Shown here in pieces: positions 57,594 to 64,000 of a stretch of DNA of 64,000 bases. The DNA is from an uncultured Lachnospiraceae bacterium (lineage in GTDB: Bacteria > Bacillota > Clostridia > Lachnospirales > Lachnospiraceae), in the NCBI GenBank assembly GCA_949472775.1, contig CASWVG010000001.1:1-64000 (forward strand), read 5' to 3'. Position 1 is the first letter of the stretch; each line of letters begins with the position of its first letter. The notes under the pieces are model-generated. The model had not been told where the DNA came from. It saw only the letters and a program-made list of their open reading frames with translations, and ran no database searches. Made by a program: the position numbers and the translations under genes.

Positions 57594-58660
57594 ATAAACT
57601 GTCGTTCACGCAGCGCCTGTACCATCTTTTCCGCCGCATGTCCGTCCCCGTAGAATTTTGGCCTGTCCTCTTTTGGCACACGCGCTGCCTCAGAGGCAAA
57701 ACGAAGCGCTTCCTTCACACTGTTCTCGTCCTGCGGATTCACCTTGCGGATCCACTTCTCCCGCACCAGATCCTCCCATACGTCCGCATCCAGCATAAAA
57801 AGGCATTTCGCCCCCGCAAAGGACGACTCTTTGGACACACCGCCTGAATCCGTCAGAACCAGTCTGGCTCTCTGCATCAGTTTTACCATCTCCACATATC
57901 CCAGAGGCTCTGTCATCTCCAACCCGGGAATTGCTGCTGCCCGCTCCATCAGCCCGTATTGTTCCAGACACTTTCTTGTTCTCGGATGTATCGGAAAGAT
58001 CACATGATCGTCCAGACGTTCCACCAGATGCAGGATACTTTCCATGCGGGCCCTGCTGTCCGTATTTTCCTGCCTGTGCCATGTCATCACTATGACTTCT
58101 TCCTCAGGCTTCTCCCCCGCAAGTTTCCCGGCGACAGACAAGTAGGTATCATACATAATATCACCTGTCAGGTATGCACGGCCGGCAAGTCCCTCCTGCT
58201 GCAGATTCTGCATGGACACACTGTCCGGGCAAAACAGAATATCCGACAGATGATCCGTTGCAATCCGGTTGCATTCCTCCGGATTAGACTTGATGTGTAT
58301 CCTGGGGCCCGCCTCCACGTGCACCATCGGAATACCAAGTTTCACCGCCACCAGCGCACCGGCAAGCGTCGTATTGGTATCCCCATAGAGGATCACCAGA
58401 TCTGGAGCGTTTCCTGACAACTCCTCCTCCAGCCCGATCATCGCTTTCGCGGTTACCTGGGCGTGGCTGCCGCCTCCTGCTGCCAGGTTCAGATAAGGTG
58501 CCGGTATGCCCAGTTCCTCAAAAAAAACATCGGACATATTTTCATCGTAATGCTGTCCGCTGTGAATAATGTTTTGCTGATAACCAGCCTGCTCCAACAC
58601 TCTGTAAAGGGGCGCAAGCTTAACAAATTGAGGGCGGTTCCCTACAATGTGAATAATCAT
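57590..58660 (-). CDS. UDP-N-acetylglucosamine 2-epimerase family (WecB/WbpI-like)
   Basis: 356 aa; HIVGNRPQFVKLAPLYRVLEQAGYQQNIIHSGQHYDENMSDVFFEELGI, VHVEAGPR, LTDSGGVSKESSFAG. Confidence 0.92.
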   Translation of the reverse strand: MIIHIVGNRPQFVKLAPLYRVLEQAGYQQNIIHSGQHYDENMSDVFFEELGIPAPYLNLAAGGGSHAQVTAKAMIGLEEELSGNAPDLVILYGDTNTTLAGALVAVKLGIPMVHVEAGPRIHIKSNPEECNRIATDHLSDILFCPDSVSMQNLQQEGLAGRAYLTGDIMYDTYLSVAGKLAGEKPEEEVIVMTWHRQENTDSRARMESILHLVERLDDHVIFPIHPRTRKCLEQYGLMERAAAIPGLEMTEPLGYVEMVKLMQRARLVLTDSGGVSKESSFAGAKCLFMLDADVWEDLVREKWIRKVNPQDENSVKEALRFASEAARVPKEDRPKFYGDGHAAEKMVQALRERQFI

Positions 58661-58701
58661 AGTATTCCCTTCTTTAAACCTACTTTAAAATAATCATTTT
58701 A

Positions 58702-58730
58702 ATAATAGCATATTCCCATTTTCAATGCAA
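58702..58730 (-). promoter_or_regulatory. Promoter TTGCAT-N17-TATTAT (extended -10 TGC) for the 58660 leftward operon
   Basis: Reverse complement ttgcat tgaaaatgggaatatgc tattat. Confidence 0.7.
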
Positions 58731-58779
58731 ATATATCCATTTCCACAGTAATGGAACAAAGTCAGAACCCTTATTTTAC

Positions 58780-58808
58780 TTGTCATTTAACATGATATTT
58801 GCTATACT
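58780..58808 (+). promoter_or_regulatory. Promoter TTGTCA-N17-TATACT for the rightward cassette
   Basis: ttgtca tttaacatgatatttgc tatact, 56 bp upstream of the ATG at 58864. Confidence 0.7.
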
Positions 58809-58863
58809 GATCTGGAATTCGGACAAAAGGCCGTTCAATCCAGAAGAAAATAAGGAATAATAA

Positions 58864-59256
58864 ATGTTAAATGTTGGCAGCAGTTTTTCCAAATCTGTCG
58901 TTGCAGAAGAACAGACAATACAAGATATTGCCCGGCTGTCCGGGGACATGAATCCAATCCATCTGGATGAAAAATATGCCAGGCAGACTGTATTTGGACG
59001 TAGAATCGCACATGCGCTTTTTTGTCAGAATATGATTTCCATGATTATCGGAAATCATCTGCCCGGCTGCGGCGCCATTCTGCTTTCACAAAGCTTCCGT
59101 TACCGGAAGCCTGTATATATCGGCGATACGGTCGAAACCACCGTTACCGTGAAAGAAGTTCTTGCCGGAAATAAGTATGTGTTGGATACCGTCTGCAGAA
59201 ACCAGGAAAATGAAATAGTTCTTGATGGAGAATCCGTAATAAAATGGACCAATTAA
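58864..59256 (+). CDS. MaoC-like (R)-specific enoyl-CoA hydratase
   Basis: 130 aa; QDIARLSGDMNPIHLDEKYARQTVFGRRIAHALFCQNMIS (hydratase 2 motif), YRKPVYIGDTVETTVTVKEV. Confidence 0.9.
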   Translation: MLNVGSSFSKSVVAEEQTIQDIARLSGDMNPIHLDEKYARQTVFGRRIAHALFCQNMISMIIGNHLPGCGAILLSQSFRYRKPVYIGDTVETTVTVKEVLAGNKYVLDTVCRNQENEIVLDGESVIKWTN

Positions 59257-60161
59257 TTACAGTAAAACAAATTATCACATATCTGGACGAAAAAGGGTTT
59301 CCTTATGTCGTACAGGGAAATTCCGCAGAAACTGTCTGCGGTTTTTCTTCTTTATCCCGTTATCGTGAAGGTACAATCACCTGGATCAATTCTCCCCGGA
59401 AAAGTTTTCAGCCAGCCGTCCCTGTCTCCGCCTGTGTCATTCAGGAAGGCGCGGACCTGTGTGCCGCTGCGAGGATTATCACCCCACAGTCCAAAGCGGT
59501 ATTTTTCTCTGTGCTGGAACATTTCTGGTCTGATATCTACGATGACAATATGCCAGACATTGGCCCCGGCTCCGTGATCGGCCCGAACGTCCATATCGGC
59601 GAAAACGTAAAAATTGGCTGCAACTGTTCCATCACAGGCAATGTCACAATCGGCCCGGGAACCGTCATAGCAGATAACGTCGTGATCCGAAACCGGGTAA
59701 AAATCGGCAGGAACTGTGTCATACAATCTTTAACCGTAATCGGCGAGGACGGATACGGTTATTCCGAGGATGATCTTCACATTAAAGTAATGGTAAAACA
59801 TTTCGGTGGTGTGTCCATCGGAGATGACGTTTTTATTGGAAGTCACACAAATATCGCAAGAGGCACTATTGACGACACCGTAATCGGGTGCGGGACAAAG
59901 ATTGCCCCTTCCACTCATATCGGACATAATAATTACATCGGCCAAAATGTCTCCATTGTATGTTCAAAACTTTTTGGCAGCGTAACCGTCGGCGAAAATA
60001 CCTATATCTCCGCAAGCACTGTCCGAAATCAGGCAAAGATAGGAAAGGATGCCATCGTTGGCATGGGATCTGTCGTAACAACCGATGTGGAAGAAAATAA
60101 GGTTGTCATTGGCGTTCCCGCCAAAGTCATCAGAGAAAATAGTGGAAAGGAAAAGCTTTAG
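59244..60161 (+). CDS. LpxD-like N-acyltransferase (hexapeptide repeat)
   Basis: 305 aa; non-hexapeptide N-domain plus left-handed beta-helix GSVIGPNVHIGENVKIGCNCSITGNVTIGPGTVIADNVVI...; 13-bp overlap with the MaoC gene. Confidence 0.85.
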   Translation: MDQLITVKQIITYLDEKGFPYVVQGNSAETVCGFSSLSRYREGTITWINSPRKSFQPAVPVSACVIQEGADLCAAARIITPQSKAVFFSVLEHFWSDIYDDNMPDIGPGSVIGPNVHIGENVKIGCNCSITGNVTIGPGTVIADNVVIRNRVKIGRNCVIQSLTVIGEDGYGYSEDDLHIKVMVKHFGGVSIGDDVFIGSHTNIARGTIDDTVIGCGTKIAPSTHIGHNNYIGQNVSIVCSKLFGSVTVGENTYISASTVRNQAKIGKDAIVGMGSVVTTDVEENKVVIGVPAKVIRENSGKEKL

Positions 60162-60172
60162 AGGCGTATACC

Positions 60173-60949
60173 ATGCAATTTACCTATGAATCCTATGTTG
60201 CAATGCTAAAAGAGCTGCATATAAAAGGCTATCATTTCAAAAACTATAATAACTGGCATGAAACGGACTGTTCCGTCATTTTGCGGCACGATGTAGACTA
60301 CAGCCTGGAAAAAGCTGTTCTTTTATCAGAAATTGAGAAATCAGTCTTTCCCGAAAGCGTGCAGGCGACTTATTTCATATTGGTATCTACCGATTTCTAC
60401 AATATTCATTCCCGGACTTCCAGAAACCAGATGCGCCAGATTATCGACAACGGCGGAATCATCGGTCTGCATTTCGACGAAACACAATATGACATTGCAG
60501 ACGAGCGGGAAATGCAGAAATATGTACGTGAAGAGGCAGATATTCTATCTGCCGTTGTCGGCACAAAAACAGACGTGGTATCCACACACCGTTCATCCCA
60601 GAAATTTTTATCCGCTGAGATGGAGTTTCCCGACATGATCAACTCCTACAGCAGCACCTATTTTAAAAATATGAAATATCTGTCCGATTCCCGGCGGCAC
60701 TGGCGTGAAAACGTGGATGAAATTATTGGAAACTGTCTTTTCCGGAGACTGCACATTCTGACGCATCCTTTCTGGTATATGCAGGGCAGGGAGGTATCTC
60801 TGAAAGAAACGCTGCAAAACGCCATATTACAGGCATCTCTGAATAGATATGACAATCTTAACGATAATTTCAAAGAGTTGGAACGGGAGCTGAAAAGAAC
60901 TGAAATTGAGCGGATCGTTTATAAAACATCCGATGAGGAAAACGCATGA
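60173..60949 (+). CDS. Polysaccharide deacetylase-like protein
   Basis: 258 aa; CSVILRHDVDYSLEKAV (RHDVD metal motif) and IIGLHFDETQYD. Confidence 0.7.
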   Translation: MQFTYESYVAMLKELHIKGYHFKNYNNWHETDCSVILRHDVDYSLEKAVLLSEIEKSVFPESVQATYFILVSTDFYNIHSRTSRNQMRQIIDNGGIIGLHFDETQYDIADEREMQKYVREEADILSAVVGTKTDVVSTHRSSQKFLSAEMEFPDMINSYSSTYFKNMKYLSDSRRHWRENVDEIIGNCLFRRLHILTHPFWYMQGREVSLKETLQNAILQASLNRYDNLNDNFKELERELKRTEIERIVYKTSDEENA

Positions 60950-62061
60950 AAAAAGGATATTATATACATTTTGAGGGAAGAAGCTCCATTGGAATCAGTA
61001 AAAAGATTGACATGCAGACAGCATCGCTCTCCAAATATTTTAATATGGAAGAAGCAGAAGTCCTTACCGTAAAAAGATCTCTTCCCCAAAGAATTTTCGG
61101 GCTATTCCCGACCGCTTCCATCAAAAGGGATTACAAAAGCGCTCTCCTTCATCTGGAAGACCCGGATTTTTTATACGTCCGCCGTTCGGTAGCAGACCGT
61201 GCCTACGTTAATTTCTGGAAAAAAATAAAGCAAAAATACCCGGACTGCAAAATCATCATAGAGGTGTATACTTACCCTTACGACAAAGATGATTTTGCCC
61301 GTTGGGATGCCTGGCCTTTCTATATCAAAGAATTGCTATACCGTGGAAAACTGAGAAAATACATTGATGCATTTGTAACTTATTCGGAGGATACGGAGAT
61401 TTTCGGCATTCCTACTATACGCACGATAAACGGTATACAGCTCGAAAACATCTCAGTGTCCAAAGGAAGTTATCAGAAAAACAAGATTACCATGATGGCG
61501 GTTGCCTACATGCAAAGCCACCACGGATACGAACGGATTATCGAAGGACTGCATCAATATTACCAGAATGCCAGCAATAAATATATCGTCGAATTGCTTT
61601 TGATCGGAGACGGTCCCGAGAAGCCTCTTTATCAGTCGCTGGTCCACAAATATCAACTGGAAAACTATGTGCGGTTTTATCCGACCATGTCTGGAAAAGC
61701 GCTGGATAACATGTACGATATCAGCGATATTGCGCTCGCCTCCTTCGGCACCTATAAAAAAGGGGTCTACACGAGATTATCCGCACTGAAAACGAGGGAA
61801 TACCTGGCAAAAGGAATGCCCATCATAACGGGCTGCGAAATTGATGTCTTAGACAGCCAGTATGAATTTGTCCGGAATTTCCCTAACAATGGTGATCCTG
61901 TTAATATAGATGAGGTCGTGGCATTCTATTGCAAAATAAAGCAGAGAGAAAAGGACAAGCAGACAGTTATAAATACCATACGGCAGTTTGCCGAATCACA
62001 TGTGAGCATGGACTCCGCCATGAAGCCAGTGGTCGATTATATCGAATCCTCTCAACGATAG
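60946..62061 (+). CDS. Glycosyltransferase (GT4-like)
   Basis: 371 aa; MAVAYMQSHHGYERIIEGLHQY, LLLIGDGPEKPLYQSLVHKYQLENYVRFYPTMSGKALDNMYDISDIALAS. Confidence 0.8.
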   Translation: MKKGYYIHFEGRSSIGISKKIDMQTASLSKYFNMEEAEVLTVKRSLPQRIFGLFPTASIKRDYKSALLHLEDPDFLYVRRSVADRAYVNFWKKIKQKYPDCKIIIEVYTYPYDKDDFARWDAWPFYIKELLYRGKLRKYIDAFVTYSEDTEIFGIPTIRTINGIQLENISVSKGSYQKNKITMMAVAYMQSHHGYERIIEGLHQYYQNASNKYIVELLLIGDGPEKPLYQSLVHKYQLENYVRFYPTMSGKALDNMYDISDIALASFGTYKKGVYTRLSALKTREYLAKGMPIITGCEIDVLDSQYEFVRNFPNNGDPVNIDEVVAFYCKIKQREKDKQTVINTIRQFAESHVSMDSAMKPVVDYIESSQR

Positions 62062-62960
62062 TGCTCTGTCCTTCCGAAATGTCCCTTCCGATAGTCCTCG
62101 ATTCCCTGCAAGGTTGCCCTGACCAGTTCTATCCTTCCGCGTACAAGCCAGAGCAGGCAGCACACCGTCCGGTTCAAAACGTAGTATGCAAGAAACAGCG
62201 GGTAGCGCCGCCCCAGATGCAGCCTGTTGCACAAAAGCCAGTTGCGCGCTATATAGTAAGCGCAGAGCGCACTGTCCGCTCCCCTTGTGCTCGCCCCGAC
62301 TTTGTGGTACATTACCGCCCGCGGACAGTAATAAATGGGGATGCCCATCCTGTGCAGACGGAAGCTGTATTCTGTATCCTCATAGTAAAGAAAAAAGCGC
62401 GCATCCAGCGTTCCCGCTTTCTCAATCACTTCCATCGGAATCCACAGACAGCACCCCGTGGCAAATCCGATCTCCCTCTCCTGATCATATTGCCCTTGAT
62501 CCGTCTCATTCAGACCGATATGTCCCGCTTTTTTTATGACCGGTGAAAAGCTTCCTCCCGCAGACCAGAGACGTTTTCTGTCGTCACTGTAATAAATCTT
62601 TGGCACAGCCACGCTGCCGGGATGCCTTTTTGCGCACTCCCATAATTGAGACAGCATATCCGGCATGATTTCCGTATCATTATTTAAAAGTATTACATAA
62701 TCTGCTCCCTGTTCTTTTGCTCTGTCAATTCCCACGTTGTTGGCGTAGGAAAATCCATAATTGTCGTCCAGGCGGATCAGCTCCAGCTGCTCATTCCCCG
62801 CATACTTCTCCCCCAGCAGGCGCATGGAATCATCCTGTGACGCGTTATCCACCACAATGATTTTCAACTCCGCCGCGCCGCTGTTTGCCAGTATGGATTC
62901 TATACACGCAACGTTATATTTTTCCCCATTATAATTTACCAAAATAACCGCCAGTTTCAT
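62052..62960 (-). CDS. GT2 family glycosyltransferase (rhamnosyltransferase-like)
   Basis: 302 aa; KLAVILVNYNGEKYNVACIESIL, DYVILLNNDTEIMPDML, CCLWIPMEVIEKAGTLDARFFLYYEDTEYSFRL. Confidence 0.92.
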   Translation of the reverse strand: MKLAVILVNYNGEKYNVACIESILANSGAAELKIIVVDNASQDDSMRLLGEKYAGNEQLELIRLDDNYGFSYANNVGIDRAKEQGADYVILLNNDTEIMPDMLSQLWECAKRHPGSVAVPKIYYSDDRKRLWSAGGSFSPVIKKAGHIGLNETDQGQYDQEREIGFATGCCLWIPMEVIEKAGTLDARFFLYYEDTEYSFRLHRMGIPIYYCPRAVMYHKVGASTRGADSALCAYYIARNWLLCNRLHLGRRYPLFLAYYVLNRTVCCLLWLVRGRIELVRATLQGIEDYRKGHFGRTEHYR

Positions 62961-63032
62961 AACTGCACTGCTCCTGTTCTTCCCGTTGCCGTTCTTTATT
63001 CCGTCCCTGCTTTCCCCTCATAAAAGCCTGTC

Positions 63033-64000
63033 TTAAGCAAGATGCTCTCTCAGCAGTTCAAAGTATTTCCGGCTCAGCTCCATCTGGTCATACTGGCTAA
63101 AGTCCACCTCAACGATCCTGTCAACCGGATTTTCCATTACTCTGATCCATTCTTCCACATCATAGGGGTCTTTCACATAGTTCGCCTTTCCCTGTGTCAC
63201 TTCCGGAATGCACGCCCTGTCCGTAGCGATCACCATCGTACCGAAAAGCATGGCTTCTATCGTCGGCATACCAAAACCCTCAAACACACTTGGAAAAAGA
63301 AATGCCCGGCAATGCCGGTACAGCGCATTTCGCTCAGCATTCTCCACAAACCCCGTAAGTGTCACCTCCCGCTCTAGTCCTCTTTCCCTAATCTGTTTTT
63401 CCAGTTTCTCCCTGCTTTCCCCGTTCACCCCGGAAATCAGCAGCCTGTGCGGCAGCTTAACCCCAGTGTTTTTAATACGCTCCATGACAGCGATCAGCGT
63501 ATCCAGATTCTTATGCGGAATCAGCTGCCCTACCGTGTAATAAAAGTCTTTTTCCGCCACATGATATTTTTTTGCAAGGCAGTCAAATGAAACAATTTCT
63601 TCCTTTACCACCGTAATGGGATCGTAGATCGTTGTAATTTTCTCACTCTTTACATGATATTTTTCCCGGATGTCATCTCGCACCCAGTCGGATATCGCCA
63701 CAAGGTGTCTGGATAAATGCGCGTCAAGCCACCAGCACAGTCTGGAGTAGGCAATTTCGTGAAACGGGTGGTATTCGGGGTGATGTGCTGCCTGCAGATC
63801 ATGGATTACATTGACATAGGCAACGCCGCCATTAAACAGCGGACGGCAGTATACCGGCACAAAACATTTGCGGATGCCTCTTTTTCTGAGAAAACGGTTC
63901 TGACAGAAAAAGTTCCACAGAATCCGCCCCGCAATATTGGCAGATACCACTTCCGTCTCCAAAAGTTCCATCCTCTTATCCTCTGTATAATGACGGAAGG
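63033..64000 (-). CDS. GT4 family glycosyltransferase, 5' end truncated by window edge
   Basis: Listed ORF 63033-63971, but the frame stays open upstream of ATG 63971 to the edge (...FRHYTEDKRMELLETE). VGQLIPHKNLDTLIAVMERI, AFLFPSVFEGFGMPTIEAMLFGTMVIATD. Confidence 0.9.
   Translation of the reverse strand, partial: FRHYTEDKRMELLETEVVSANIAGRILWNFFCQNRFLRKRGIRKCFVPVYCRPLFNGGVAYVNVIHDLQAAHHPEYHPFHEIAYSRLCWWLDAHLSRHLVAISDWVRDDIREKYHVKSEKITTIYDPITVVKEEIVSFDCLAKKYHVAEKDFYYTVGQLIPHKNLDTLIAVMERIKNTGVKLPHRLLISGVNGESREKLEKQIRERGLEREVTLTGFVENAERNALYRHCRAFLFPSVFEGFGMPTIEAMLFGTMVIATDRACIPEVTQGKANYVKDPYDVEEWIRVMENPVDRIVEVDFSQYDQMELSRKYFELLREHLA

Noticed and set aside
59244-60161. LpxD-like gene as evidence of lipid A biosynthesis
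   Set aside because: No LpxA/B/C/K or outer-membrane genes are present and the neighbourhood is surface-glycan assembly; acylation of an amino sugar is more plausible.

Overview
The window looks like a large surface-glycan biosynthesis locus from a low-to-mid GC Firmicute, probably Lachnospiraceae-like (taxonomy is inferred from protein style only). The left ~12 kb carries two giant secreted repeat proteins on the minus strand: a BspA-like LRR/Ig-like protein running off the left edge, and an SH3/glucosaminidase/Ig-like autolysin. An AlbA_2-type regulator lies between them. From ~12 to 64 kb almost every gene belongs to glycan assembly: (i) a lipid-linked-sugar module (two ArnC/GtrB-like GT2s, two small SMR-type subunits, an ATP-grasp enzyme, an acyltransferase interrupted by one in-frame TAG, a VTC-domain/DUF4956 pair, large polytopic proteins); (ii) a split GtrII / GtrA-GtrB module; (iii) a dTDP-type 2-deoxy/3-amino sugar set (2,3-dehydratase, FdtA-like cupin, DegT aminotransferase, Gfo/Idh reductase); (iv) a legionaminic-acid-like set (LegB, PtmE-like, NeuB/LegI, NeuC/LegG, NeuD, LegF) without an obvious LegC; (v) a second, divergent NeuA/NeuC/NeuB set; (vi) Wzx, GT4, GT2 and two paralogous VRGTDF-motif proteins; (vii) an asparagine-synthase-like protein lacking the N-terminal Cys; (viii) a WbpB/WbpE/WbpI-like diaminouronate set; (ix) a plus-strand MaoC-LpxD-like-deacetylase-GT cassette. 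Several good sigma-A-type promoters and two rho-independent terminators can be read directly. No tRNA, rRNA, CRISPR array or transposase was recognised. All family calls are from reading the translated ORFs by eye; no database search was run.
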